A DNA stretch of 56,427 nt, from positions 1 through 56,427 of the IMG/VR virus record IMGVR_UViG_3300005529_000043. One strand, given 5' to 3'. The DNA is from a virus. Both the position numbers and the translations under genes were made by a program. This document shows positions 24,380 through 31,674 of the stretch, piece by piece; the first letter of the stretch is position 1; each line of letters opens with the position of its first letter. The notes below the pieces were generated by a model. It did not search any database. It was not told where the DNA came from and saw only the letters and a list, made by a program, of their open reading frames with translations.

Positions 24380-24841
24380 ATGCTCGCACTTCAGCCGATA
24401 ACATTTAAGGACGCGAAAGCCTTTATCGCGGCTCATCACCGTCACCACGCTCCTCCTCGAGGCTGGAAGTTCGGAGTCGGATGCGCGAGCGTCGGCCGAC
24501 TCGTGGGAATCGTAACTGTCGGGCGTCCGGTCGCTCGCCACTACGACGACGGATGGACGCTGGAAGTCACTCGACTCTGCACAGACGGGACCAGAAATGC
24601 CTGCTCATTTCTATATGCGGCGGCGGGAAAAATTACGCGCGCGCTCGGATACAGGCGGCTCATAACCTACACGCTGCCCGAGGAGGGTGGCGCAAGCCTC
24701 AAGGGGGCTGGATGGCGCTTAATCGGCGAGAGAGGCGGCGGGTCCTGGAGCCGTATTCGACGACCGCGAGAAGATAAACACGCGACACAAAAAAAAAGTA
24801 TCTATGGGAACTCCAGCTCGCCGAGGCCGACCGTCGGGTAA
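24380..24841 (+). CDS. XF1762-type acetyltransferase-like protein
   Basis: A 153-residue protein matching the XF1762 family: ITFKDAKAFIAAHHRHHAPP, VGIVTVGRPVARHYDDG, TLEVTRLCTDGTRNACSFLY, ITYTLPEEGGASLKGAGW and a WSR(I)RRPREDKH end. The family is GNAT-like and common in phages; substrate unknown. The frame continues 15-20 residues past the usual end, through a run of nine A, so the extreme C-terminus may be misread. Confidence 0.8.
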   Translation: MLALQPITFKDAKAFIAAHHRHHAPPRGWKFGVGCASVGRLVGIVTVGRPVARHYDDGWTLEVTRLCTDGTRNACSFLYAAAGKITRALGYRRLITYTLPEEGGASLKGAGWRLIGERGGGSWSRIRRPREDKHATQKKSIYGNSSSPRPTVG

Positions 24842-25055
24842 GCTAAAGGACTACCCGCGCAGTCGCGGTCGCACGCAATATCAGTATGCGAATACGCGAG
24901 TGTCGGCGGAGGAATTCGCTAAGACCTTCGGGAACTGGATTCCGAGGCTTTTCACGACGGATCGGGGATGGTCGGGTATGGATATACTCTGGCTCACCCC
25001 CTATTGTACAAAACGCTTTATGAGGAAACTGCGAAAACGGAGGGGCGATGAGTAA
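24804..25055 (+). CDS. small basic phage protein
   Basis: An 83-residue, Arg/Lys-rich protein (MGTPARRGRPSGKLKDYPRS) with a possible AT-hook (RGRPSG) and a helical C-terminus. It overlaps the acetyltransferase end by 38 bases in another frame and overlaps the next gene by eight bases. Unknown function. Confidence 0.45.
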   Translation: MGTPARRGRPSGKLKDYPRSRGRTQYQYANTRVSAEEFAKTFGNWIPRLFTTDRGWSGMDILWLTPYCTKRFMRKLRKRRGDE

Positions 25056-25188
25056 GCGGGCGAAAAGCGGAGTAATCAAGAAGACTCGCGGCGCCGACGT
25101 CAGGATGGGGAAGGCGAAGCTGCGCGAGTTGAAGCGGATTGAACGCGAAGCCTATCTTCGCGAGGGATGGAGGCAGGTGATAAATTAA
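25048..25188 (+). CDS. 46-residue basic peptide
   Basis: MSKRAKSGVIKKTRGADVRM then a charged helix (KLRELKRIEREAYLREGW). Its stop overlaps the following ATG as TAATG and its start overlaps the preceding stop, which supports translation. Nucleic-acid binding is possible from its charge alone. Confidence 0.5.
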   Translation: MSKRAKSGVIKKTRGADVRMGKAKLRELKRIEREAYLREGWRQVIN

Positions 25189-26075
25189 TGGCAGACATAC
25201 CATATTTCCCCCACGACTTCAACGCGCGGGGAACGAAGAAGCTGAAGAGACTTCGTCGCAAGCACGGACCAGGCGGCTACGGCCGATACTGGATGTTGCT
25301 CGAAATGATGAGGGAATCTCCTCTTTATCGGATCGACTTGCTGGACGAAAATACGCTCGAGGATGTGATCGAGGATTTGGATTTCGCGACCGAAGAGGAC
25401 CTCCGCGGCTTTTTAAAAGAGCTCGTCGATCTCCGACTTATCGAGGTCGACGGCAATATCATTTCGTCCGCCGGCTTCGATGAGCGCATGGCGTGGATGG
25501 ACGCATTCCGACAAGGCAATTCGGAGCGGGCCAAGAAGGCTGCAAAGGCCAGGTGGGGGCGCGCTGGCGGAGAGAATGCTAACGATGCTCGAGCATTGCT
25601 CAAGCATGACGAGCACATGCTAAGCAATGCTACCCACCCACCCACCCACCCACGTACCCACGTACGTACGGACGGGGCCCTTGTGCCTTCGGCACCGGGC
25701 CCGGATCGGGAGACAACGGTTTCTTACAGCCCAGCCCTGGACTACAAATATGGAGTCTGGAGTGAGAGGGACGGCGTGAGGTATTTCCGGCATGAGCGCT
25801 GGGCCTCCATGAGTGAACAGGAGAGGCAGCGATACGTCGCCGATGGGCATGTGGACCCTCGCTATATCAAAGAGGATGGGACAACAAGGAGCTGGCTGCC
25901 GCCGGACCTGGAAGGTCGATCGAGCGACGAGCCAAGCGATGGTTTGAAGAGCGTCATCAGCGCGCGGTTGGGGAATAAGATAATCAACACTTACCCAACC
26001 CCCAAAATAAGTGAATCTTCGCCCCACTCCCATATTGAGATCGAGGAGGAGGTGGAGGAGGGGGACCCGTTTTAA
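25188..26075 (+). CDS. Lin1244/Lin1753-type replication organiser
   Basis: A 295-residue protein. Residues 1-90 match the Lin1244/Lin1753 (DUF4373) domain seen in phage DnaD-like replication proteins: YFPHDFNARGTKKLKRLRRK, GGYGRYWMLLEMM, and a Leu-rich helical end. This fold starts replication by loading helicase near the origin. The middle has a His-Pro-Thr stretch coded by tandem CCCA repeats, and the C-terminus is acidic. The start at 25188 overlaps the previous stop. The long non-coding stretch that follows is a candidate origin. Confidence 0.75.
   Translation: MADIPYFPHDFNARGTKKLKRLRRKHGPGGYGRYWMLLEMMRESPLYRIDLLDENTLEDVIEDLDFATEEDLRGFLKELVDLRLIEVDGNIISSAGFDERMAWMDAFRQGNSERAKKAAKARWGRAGGENANDARALLKHDEHMLSNATHPPTHPRTHVRTDGALVPSAPGPDRETTVSYSPALDYKYGVWSERDGVRYFRHERWASMSEQERQRYVADGHVDPRYIKEDGTTRSWLPPDLEGRSSDEPSDGLKSVISARLGNKIINTYPTPKISESSPHSHIEIEEEVEEGDPF
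25627..25672 (+). repeat. CCCA microsatellite inside the replication gene
   Basis: Four-base CCCA-type units run to about 25650 and then become CCCACGTA and CGTA units, coding a Thr-His-Pro-rich linker. Four-base units would change frame if the copy number altered, so this tract could act as a switch or simply be slippage-prone. Confidence 0.6.
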
Positions 26076-26109
26076 GGAGGGTTTCTGCACAATATAAAAA
26101 CGGGAAAGA

Positions 26110-26134
26110 ATGCTTTTTATATGGAAACCCACTT
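26110..26134 (+). repeat. direct repeat, copy 1, after replication gene
   Basis: ATGCTTTTTATATGGAAACC and five more bases, 21 of 25 identical to the copy 121 bases on. Together they bracket the terminator. Could be iteron-like or duplicated protein-binding sites. Confidence 0.55.
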
Positions 26135-26188
26135 ATACCACGAATTGAAGCGGGTACAGGGAGAACACCATCGTCGGGCGGCGCGCGA

Positions 26189-26223
26189 GGGGCCCCGAAT
26201 TGAATCGGGGGCGGGCCTTTTTG
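26189..26223 (+). terminator. intrinsic terminator of the 20-26 kb operon
   Basis: GGCCCCGA...TCGGGGGCGGGCC followed by TTTTT. Pairing of CCCCGA with TCGGGG around ATTGAA is perfect, and GGCC/GGCC extends it. It stands 113 bases past the replication gene. Confidence 0.8.
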
Positions 26224-26230
26224 AAAAAGG

Positions 26231-26255
26231 ATGCTTTTTTTCTGGAAATCGACTT
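26231..26255 (+). repeat. direct repeat, copy 2
   Basis: Second copy of the ATGCTTTTT..TGGAAA repeat, immediately after the terminator. The copies differ at four positions. Confidence 0.55.
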
Positions 26256-26747
26256 CGTTCCCGTGCCTGAGATCGAAGGACGGTTTCTAATTGAACTCGG
26301 AACTAATCTAAAACCCTCCGGTACGTTACGCCGTAGGTCATAATCGCGCCGTAAGTGTCGTTTTTGGTTCGTTTAACCGACAACACTCTGACTTGTTTTC
26401 ATTGCCGCCGGTCGTATCGCTGTTTTACCTTTCTATTAGATAGTTTTTGTCTTTGTGAAATCGCTGGTTTGTCTATACAGCTAACCGGTTGTCTATGAAA
26501 AAGGTGTGCCAACGCTCGTTTTAGTGCAATTGCCACCGCTGGCAATCATTGGCACGGCATTGGTGAAGGTAGCCCAGTGAGTTCATTTTACAATTCACTT
26601 TCCTTCGGGACAGCTAAGGGTGACAGCCTTAGCGTGTAGAGAGTCAGTCAGTAGGTCAACACCCCGAACCCTCGGCTTTCCGCTAAACCCTGTCCTGATT
26701 GAATGTTCTTTGACAACCGCCGGAGCCTATCGCTCCAAGAACTCACT
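26256..26747 (+). ncRNA. non-coding stretch with nested hairpins; candidate structured RNA or origin
   Basis: No convincing gene occurs between 26076 and 26857. Several perfect hairpins are present: GTGCCAA (26506-26512) with TTGGCAC (26549-26555) encloses ATTGCCA/TGGCAAT (26529-26546), and GCTAAGG/CCTTAGC (26613-26633) follows. GTCTAT is repeated at 26470 and 26491. The segment runs directly into an 85-nt tRNA-like element. Possible readings are a large phage RNA beside a tRNA (as GOLLD RNAs can be) or a replication origin; I cannot decide between them by eye. Confidence 0.4.
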
Positions 26748-26832
26748 GGGAGTAGCGTCGTGCTACGGTATGCCTATAAAGGCCAATAGGGCCGGGTTTA
26801 CGCCGTAAAGGGTTCAAATCCCTTTACTCTCT
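26748..26832 (+). tRNA. 85-nt tRNA-like element, possibly class II
   Basis: Acceptor GGGAGTA pairs perfectly with TACTCTC (one G-T). T-arm AAGGG-TTCAAAT-CCCTT is perfect and can extend. Length and a short extra arm (CGG/CCG) suit a class II tRNA. The anticodon-position stem CCTAT/ATAGG has an eight-base loop AAAGGCCA; an alternative GCC/GGC hairpin competes. No secure anticodon. A leader motif begins ten bases later. Confidence 0.55.
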
Positions 26833-26841
26833 CAAATTCAA

Positions 26842-26852
26842 CCTAAACGACA
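26842..26852 (+). promoter_or_regulatory. leader motif CCTAAACGACA, copy 2
   Basis: Exact motif, five bases before the ATG at 26858 and ten after the tRNA-like element. Confidence 0.7.
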
Positions 26853-26857
26853 CACTT

Positions 26858-27145
26858 ATGTATTCACACCGTTTCCAACCCGAGCAATTCCGGGAAGCGG
26901 TCTTACGCCGCTATCCTCGCATTCCATTAGAAGCATTAGATCGAATCGTTGACCGGGAAGCTCAGCGGCCCGTTAACCACTCGCTTTCTCCTGCCTCTTA
27001 CGTTCCCCTCGCAGTCGCAAGTGTACACGGGTTCGTTCGTCATAACTTTACAAATTATGATATACTGCTCGAACGCACTATGCGACACATCGCACGCGAC
27101 AAGGTGCGTCGCGCAGTAGAGAACTATCTTACCGCGTGGAGCTAA
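26858..27145 (+). CDS. DUF2293-like protein
   Basis: A 95-residue protein with the DUF2293-like pattern: an RYPRIPLEALDRIVDREAQR helix, then AVASVHGFVRHNFTNYDILL and a terminal ARDKVRR helix ending in W. The family is found in phages, bacteria and fungi, with no known activity. Preceded by a leader motif and a tRNA-like element; the next gene begins one base after its stop. Confidence 0.65.
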   Translation: MYSHRFQPEQFREAVLRRYPRIPLEALDRIVDREAQRPVNHSLSPASYVPLAVASVHGFVRHNFTNYDILLERTMRHIARDKVRRAVENYLTAWS

Positions 27146-27146
27146 T

Positions 27147-27260
27147 ATGGAAACACTTCCATACTATACCAAAGACGTTTACGGGGTTCGGAGACATTAT
27201 CTGCGAGACCCCGAACAGGCCCGGCACGTTGTCGCGCTGACGGGGAAAAGACGCCGCTAA
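27147..27260 (+). CDS. 37-residue conserved-type phage peptide
   Basis: METLPYYTKDVYGVRRHYL then QARHVVALTGKRR. The YY.KDVYG...Y......A...LTGK pattern is familiar from short phage proteins. It follows the DUF2293 gene by one base. Function unknown. Confidence 0.55.
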   Translation: METLPYYTKDVYGVRRHYLRDPEQARHVVALTGKRRR

Positions 27261-27261
27261 A

Positions 27262-27308
27262 AACCCCAAATGGAGATTTTTACGGGGGGTTAACTCCCTC
27301 CGCGGGTT
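27262..27308 (+). ncRNA. degenerate mini tRNA-like element
   Basis: AACCC pairs with GGGTT (five pairs) around a T-arm-like hairpin GGGGG-GTTAACT-CCCTC. The loop is not TTCRANY and the acceptor is short, so it is the weakest of the series. It is kept because it begins two bases after a stop codon and precedes a leader motif, exactly like its better relative at 30602. Confidence 0.35.
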
Positions 27309-27323
27309 CACTATTCTTTAAAA

Positions 27324-27334
27324 CCTAAACGACA
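27324..27334 (+). promoter_or_regulatory. leader motif CCTAAACGACA, copy 3
   Basis: Exact motif two bases before the amidoligase ATG. Confidence 0.7.
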
Positions 27335-27336
27335 AC

Positions 27337-28557
27337 ATGGACGAAGAACTACTAACACTGCTCGAATCGGCACCGGCGGTTCTTGAGCCGGATATAGGAA
27401 CGGAGCCGGAAGAAGAAGAGCCGGAACCGTTTTGCTCGTGCGGAAGGTGCGGCGAAGTTATCGAAAAAGAATCTGACGCACACCGCGTTCGCGTTCGTAA
27501 TTCTGGCGAACCATACGAAAACTGGTGTACCGACTGCACGGATTATGCCGCTTTCGACCCGCATCACACGGAGTTATACAGTGACGAGCTGTGGGATGAA
27601 TGCTACTTTTGTTGCGACAACTGCAATGAAATCTATTCGCGAGACTACTATTTCGGCGATGGAATTTGTGAGGATTGCGCTCCGAGGGACGACGACGAAG
27701 AAGACGATTCCCCCTTAAGGGACTACGGCACACGTGCCGAAAAGGTACACGGATTCTACGGCGCTCACCGTGCGAACTGGAGCGGATTATACGAATCCGG
27801 GTATAAGGTTCACGGGGAAACATTGTATTTCGGAATGGAACTCGAAATAGAATGTCTTTCCGACGCCGAGGATTTACGAGCCGCTATCGACCGTATTAAC
27901 GACTTACTCGCGGGATTCGCGATTTTAAAATCCGACGGTTCCCTTACACGTGGGTTTGAGATTGTTACCGCGCCTGCTACGATGCCTGAATTCAAGAAGC
28001 GAACGGCAAAATTTTTCGCCGCGCTTCCCGAACTTTGCAGGCAGTATCACTTGCGTTCGTGGCATACGTCCACGTGCGGTTTGCATGTTCATGTTTCGCG
28101 TAGTGCCTTATCCGAATTGCAAATCGGAAAGATACAGGCGTACATAACTGATCCCGCGTCTTATGCACTGGTTCGAAAGATTGCGGGCCGCGACTCTTCA
28201 CGATGGGCCGGATTCTCGGAAAAGAAGTACCTCAAAGATCGTCCGCTCGAAATGGGACACTCCGCCGAGCGATACACAGCAATTAATCTTTGCAACGCTA
28301 AGACCATTGAGTTCCGACTGTTCAAGGGTACAACCTTAGAGGCGGGAATTTTTCGGAATTTAGAGTTCGTGTTGGCGCTGGCGGAATTCACGTTACCCGG
28401 CGGCGGGATGAGTATTTCTGAATCTCACGGTGGCAGCTCATTTCAAAAGTTTTTGGAGCAAGCCGCCCAACGCAACACCTATCCAAACCTTACACGCTTC
28501 TTGACCGCACGCGGATTTCTTCGCGGTCATAAGCGACACGGGAACATTTTAAAATGA
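27337..28557 (+). CDS. amidoligase (COOH-NH2 ligase) with N-terminal zinc region
   Basis: A 406-residue protein. Residues 33-114 hold eleven or more Cys in CxxC pairs (CSCGRC, CTDC, CCDNC, CEDC), a treble-clef or zinc-ribbon region. From residue 164 the Amidoligase_2 motifs follow: YFGMELEIE, SDGSLTRGFEIVTAP (199-213), CGLHVHVSR (247-255), an INL strand and TIEFRLFKGTT. These are the ATP/metal-binding residues of the glutamine-synthetase-like fold. The family forms amide bonds on amino acids or peptides. The next gene, a class II glutamine amidotransferase, is its typical partner. Confidence 0.85.
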   Translation: MDEELLTLLESAPAVLEPDIGTEPEEEEPEPFCSCGRCGEVIEKESDAHRVRVRNSGEPYENWCTDCTDYAAFDPHHTELYSDELWDECYFCCDNCNEIYSRDYYFGDGICEDCAPRDDDEEDDSPLRDYGTRAEKVHGFYGAHRANWSGLYESGYKVHGETLYFGMELEIECLSDAEDLRAAIDRINDLLAGFAILKSDGSLTRGFEIVTAPATMPEFKKRTAKFFAALPELCRQYHLRSWHTSTCGLHVHVSRSALSELQIGKIQAYITDPASYALVRKIAGRDSSRWAGFSEKKYLKDRPLEMGHSAERYTAINLCNAKTIEFRLFKGTTLEAGIFRNLEFVLALAEFTLPGGGMSISESHGGSSFQKFLEQAAQRNTYPNLTRFLTARGFLRGHKRHGNILK

Positions 28558-28576
28558 ACAGGAGAATCAAGTATAT

Positions 28577-29446
28577 ATGTGTGTAATTGTGGTAAAGAAG
28601 CCAACGGATATTCTCACGAACGCGGATTTCAGACTCTTCGCTCGTGAGAATACAGATGGCTGGGGTTTCGTTTATAATGATGAAAAGGGGACGCACGCAG
28701 TGAAGGGGATGAAACTCCCCCAACTCTTTCAGGCCGCGCCCGTGCTTGAGGGCAAGGAAGCAGTCCTGCATTTTCGTTTGTCAACGCACGGAACGAAAAC
28801 GGAAGAGAATTGTCACCCATTCGAAGTGCTTCCAGGGCTTTACTTCCTGCACAACGGCATTTTGCCTATCGCGTGCAGTAAAGATAAGAAGCGTTCCGAT
28901 ACGTGGCACTTCGCGGAATTAGTGCTAAAGCCGATGTTTGCGGCGATTCCCTCCGCTAAGTTGAGCGACTACATCCGGAGTGGAGCGTTTCGCTATCTAC
29001 TCGAATCCGCAATCGGAGCAACTAACAAAGTTGTGCTCTTTGATTCTTTCGGTCCTGTCATTTTCAATCGGGACAAGTGGAGCGAAAAGACCGGCCCAAA
29101 AGGGTTGCTTATGAGCAACGGCTATCCCTATCTTTTTTCGTTTCGCGACGATCCGTTCGAGGATACGGAATTCCCGTTTGGCGCGAATAAAGCCAAGAAG
29201 TGGAGGTCGGAAGATGAATGGCAATACGAAGCGCCGCCGCTGTCCACGCTAACGCCGGATAGCTTTATCGACTTCTTGGAAGAAATGCCGGAACATCGAC
29301 TTTGTGATCCGTCATGGCTTTTCGAAAACGATATTACTCCGGGGATGATCGAAGACTTCGTCTCTTTCTATCCCGCCGAAAGCGCAAAACTACTGGCTAA
29401 ACTCGCGGAGGAATATCAAACCTACGTTCAGTATTATTATGAATAA
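28577..29446 (+). CDS. class II glutamine amidotransferase (Ntn hydrolase)
   Basis: A 289-residue protein. Cys2 directly after Met1 is the catalytic N-terminal nucleophile once Met is removed. NTDGWGFVYND (25-35), HFRLSTHG (65-72) and LHNGIL (91-96) are the substrate-binding motifs of GATase class II, including the Arg that holds glutamine. It should release ammonia from glutamine or hydrolyse a gamma-glutamyl bond. It lies 19 bases after the amidoligase. The pair is known from amidoligase gene neighbourhoods, where peptide or metabolite tagging has been proposed. Confidence 0.85.
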   Translation: MCVIVVKKPTDILTNADFRLFARENTDGWGFVYNDEKGTHAVKGMKLPQLFQAAPVLEGKEAVLHFRLSTHGTKTEENCHPFEVLPGLYFLHNGILPIACSKDKKRSDTWHFAELVLKPMFAAIPSAKLSDYIRSGAFRYLLESAIGATNKVVLFDSFGPVIFNRDKWSEKTGPKGLLMSNGYPYLFSFRDDPFEDTEFPFGANKAKKWRSEDEWQYEAPPLSTLTPDSFIDFLEEMPEHRLCDPSWLFENDITPGMIEDFVSFYPAESAKLLAKLAEEYQTYVQYYYE

Positions 29447-29648
29447 CTGCAAATATCTCGAAAGAAAAGCGGTTCCCGAATCGGCCCTAACGCTCTTCGA
29501 TGGGCCGGGGGGCCGCATATACTTCGTGCGGGAAGACGGGTTCGAATACGAAAAACCGATGCTGTACTTTCGCCTCCCGGACGGAACGATTCGCGCCTTA
29601 TCGCTACTCGGCGAGTTTCGCGCTATGCGAACCGCTCTTTCCAGTTAG
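29439..29648 (+). CDS. small protein of the amidoligase cluster
   Basis: A 69-residue protein with strand-like segments (GGRIYFVREDGFEYEKPMLY) and no recognised family. It overlaps the amidotransferase stop by eight bases, so it is probably co-translated and may belong to the same pathway. Confidence 0.5.
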   Translation: MNNCKYLERKAVPESALTLFDGPGGRIYFVREDGFEYEKPMLYFRLPDGTIRALSLLGEFRAMRTALSS

Positions 29649-29663
29649 CACACACAACCCTTA

Positions 29664-29714
29664 ACCCTGCCGTGAGACGGTCACACTACGAGAGTTCGAA
29701 TCTCTCGCCGGGTT
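29664..29714 (+). ncRNA. 51-nt mini tRNA-like element with one hairpin arm
   Basis: ACCCTGC pairs with GCCGGGT (six of seven). GAGAG-TTCGAAT-CTCTC is a perfect T-arm. Between them is one hairpin GTGA/TCAC with five loop bases; D- and anticodon arms are missing. It begins 15 bases past a stop codon and precedes GGAGGGACAAACGATG at the next gene. Confidence 0.55.
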
Positions 29715-29749
29715 CTTATTTCTATTCCCATTAACCGGAGGGACAAACG

Positions 29750-30268
29750 ATGCAACTACCGAGATTAAAGGCGTCCGACATGTATCTTTATGAGGAGCAG
29801 GACGCAACTCATGAGATAGCACAGACATTCCGCTATCTTGCGGAGCCTCAAGAAATCGCGAAGGAGCGCGCCTGCGCTATCGCTCAGGCCGTGAACCGTC
29901 ACGATAACCTGATCCGCGCAGTCACTTGTGTGCTGAACTGTATCGAAGGGCACGAAGAAATCAAGCACCCATTCGAAGACTACGAACCGGAGTCGCTCAG
30001 ACAGTTACAGGACATGGTTCGCGATATTCGGGCAGGGGCAGACGACTTGGAGGATATGAGCGGGAACGTTTCCCAGGCCTCACGAACGAACGATAACAAG
30101 CGAACGATCCGGGAACTAACGGAAGCCTTGGAGGCGGCGGTTCAGCGGCTCGTTAGTTTAGATAGACAGCTACTCGCGGAGCTTGGAATTAAATTCGAGA
30201 ACGATTTAGGAGAGATGATTCGCGGACGCGCCGCACTCGCCAAAGCGAAAGGAGAGCAACATGCTTGA
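29750..30268 (+). CDS. helical protein of unknown function
   Basis: A 172-residue, mainly alpha-helical protein with an acidic middle and coiled-coil-like C-terminal half (TIRELTEALEAAVQRLVSLD). GGAGG lies seven bases before the ATG, one of few clear Shine-Dalgarno sequences here. It overlaps the next gene by eight bases. Family not recognised. Confidence 0.5.
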   Translation: MQLPRLKASDMYLYEEQDATHEIAQTFRYLAEPQEIAKERACAIAQAVNRHDNLIRAVTCVLNCIEGHEEIKHPFEDYEPESLRQLQDMVRDIRAGADDLEDMSGNVSQASRTNDNKRTIRELTEALEAAVQRLVSLDRQLLAELGIKFENDLGEMIRGRAALAKAKGEQHA

Positions 30269-30602
30269 CACAACTCGCATCATATCCATCGACCCGGAGA
30301 AACGCAAGCCGTGTGAGGCGTGCTCCGGCACGGGCTGGCTGTTCGCGAGTACGTCGTTTAAGATCGAACGATGCGATGCGTGCGAACAATACACGAACGA
30401 CGCCTACGGTGCATTAGCGTTCGCCGAGGACGTATATATCGAAAGCAAAGGCGAGGTTACCGTTCGCATTTCGGCACAGCTTCAGCGCGGCGAAGCGAGT
30501 AGCTGGTGGTTTTTCGCTAATCCGAAATACGTCTCGGGATTCGTTCTCGCGGTAGCAAAACTGTTCCCGGACTACAATCCCTTATCGGACGAATTCCGCT
30601 AA
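30261..30602 (+). CDS. DnaJ-like zinc-motif phage protein
   Basis: A 113-residue protein with CEACSGTGWLF (residues 18-28) and CDACEQY, a CxxCxGxG...CxxC zinc site as in the DnaJ cysteine-rich region. The second half has a strand-rich segment with SSWWFFANPKYV. Common in accessory phage operons; a folding or RNA role is unproven. Its stop codon is also the first base of a mini tRNA-like element. Confidence 0.6.
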   Translation: MLDTTRIISIDPEKRKPCEACSGTGWLFASTSFKIERCDACEQYTNDAYGALAFAEDVYIESKGEVTVRISAQLQRGEASSWWFFANPKYVSGFVLAVAKLFPDYNPLSDEFR

Positions 30603-30644
30603 CCCCGTTTGGAACATGCGCCGGTTCGATTCCGGCGCGGGGTT
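30602..30644 (+). ncRNA. 43-nt acceptor/T-arm minihelix
   Basis: ACCCCGT pairs perfectly with GCGGGGT (one T-G), GCCGG-TTCGATT-CCGGC is a perfect T-arm, and only 11 bases replace the D- and anticodon arms. It begins on the last base of the preceding stop codon and ends 12 bases before the leader motif CCTAAACGACATG. It is the cleanest minimal member of the series and has the form of a model RNase P substrate. Confidence 0.65.
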
Positions 30645-30655
30645 CTATTTACTAT

Positions 30656-30666
30656 CCTAAACGACA
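30656..30666 (+). promoter_or_regulatory. leader motif CCTAAACGACA, copy 4
   Basis: Exact motif whose last A is the A of the ATG at 30666. Confidence 0.7.
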
Positions 30667-31004
30667 TGAAACTTACGGAACGAGAAACTGCAACCGTGCT
30701 GGCGGCCTTGCGCTACTGGCAGGAAGACTTCGGCATTGCCGGTGGCGCGCTTCGAATGCCGCTCCACTTCAACGACTGCGATCCGCTCACGTCCAAGGAG
30801 ATCGACGACTTGTGTGAGCGCATTAATGTCGTCGAGGGTGATGACGCCGAGGGTATGGAGCGATTCGTACGAGAAATTGCGGACGACGAAACGCGTTGCA
30901 CCTGCGCGGACGAGAGTTACTTCGGGGAAGACCATACCTCGAACTGCGTATTCGCTAATGCCCACGAACTCATTTACGGATATAGACCGGAGGGGAAACC
31001 ATGA
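30666..31004 (+). CDS. phage protein with ALRYWQ motif
   Basis: A 112-residue protein: LTERETATVLAALRYWQEDF, PLHFNDCDPLTSKEIDDLCERIN and a Cys-containing C-terminus. Short phage proteins with ALRYWQ and HF...EID.LCE are common; role unknown. The ATG at 30666 fits the leader motif better than an earlier in-frame start inside the RNA element. Confidence 0.65.
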   Translation: MKLTERETATVLAALRYWQEDFGIAGGALRMPLHFNDCDPLTSKEIDDLCERINVVEGDDAEGMERFVREIADDETRCTCADESYFGEDHTSNCVFANAHELIYGYRPEGKP

Positions 31005-31270
31005 CCCGAACAGAACTCTTACGCCGCTTTCCCGAACTGGGAACCGACGAGCCGCTGAGCGGCGCAGACGTTGTTGACCGGCTCTCCGCGTGGTATAACG
31101 AACTGACAAACGACGATGGCGAGGCCGACTTCGGCTTCGTTCCGTCCCCGGCGCTCGCCGATGCGTGGGAGCGATACCAAGCGGGCCAAGCCGTCTCTCA
31201 GTACGAGCTTCGCCGATTAGACGAGGAACGCGCTTTGTATTACGAGCGAAAGGAGTATGAAGATGACTAA
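31001..31270 (+). CDS. phage protein with FPELG..EPLSGADVVD motif
   Basis: An 89-residue acidic protein. TRTELLRRFPELGTDEPLSG then VVDRLSAWY is a pattern seen in short proteins of many phages. It overlaps both neighbours. Function unknown. Confidence 0.6.
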   Translation: MTRTELLRRFPELGTDEPLSGADVVDRLSAWYNELTNDDGEADFGFVPSPALADAWERYQAGQAVSQYELRRLDEERALYYERKEYEDD

Positions 31271-31670
31271 GAGGATCATTGTACGCGAGATCGAGGAAAA
31301 CGAAGAATACGAGGTTTCCCAGCGTGTGGAAAGGTATCGGTTCCAATACGACTTTGAGTGTCTTGGACGTTCAACGTGGATCGTATGGGGATGGGATGAA
31401 GGCGCTGGCGATTATACGGACTTCCTCGACACCATTGACGCCGAATACGGCCACATTGAGGACGCCGTGCGCGAATTTTTCAAACTCAACGTGTATGGCG
31501 TTTATAAACAGTTCCGTCGCGGGCGCGGCTATGAGAAGCCCGCGTTCACGGTGCAGGCCGGCAACTACGAGGAGGCATACGAGCAAGCCCTCGCGCATTT
31601 AGGCTACAAAGACCTCGTTGGCGGTGCAATGGTGGGGGATGTAGAAATCGAAATCCAAAAGGAAGGATGA
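31257..31670 (+). CDS. unknown protein with aromatic core
   Basis: A 137-residue protein with alternating charged strands and Trp/Tyr-rich centre (STWIVWGWDEGAGDY), then a helix. Met at residues 1 and 3 are both possible starts. Overlaps the preceding gene by 14 bases. No family recognised. Confidence 0.5.
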   Translation: MKMTKRIIVREIEENEEYEVSQRVERYRFQYDFECLGRSTWIVWGWDEGAGDYTDFLDTIDAEYGHIEDAVREFFKLNVYGVYKQFRRGRGYEKPAFTVQAGNYEEAYEQALAHLGYKDLVGGAMVGDVEIEIQKEG

Positions 31671-31674
31671 GAAG

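Noticed and set aside
26356-26367. Reverse-orientation copy of the leader (TGTCGTTTTTGG)
   Set aside because: It matches only a variant form and has no minus-strand gene after it; probably chance.
26633-26832. tRNA with a 120-base intron starting at GAGAGTC
   Set aside because: GAGAGTC pairs with the 3' acceptor at only six of seven positions, while GGGAGTA at 26748 pairs at all seven; the implied intron would be too short for group I.
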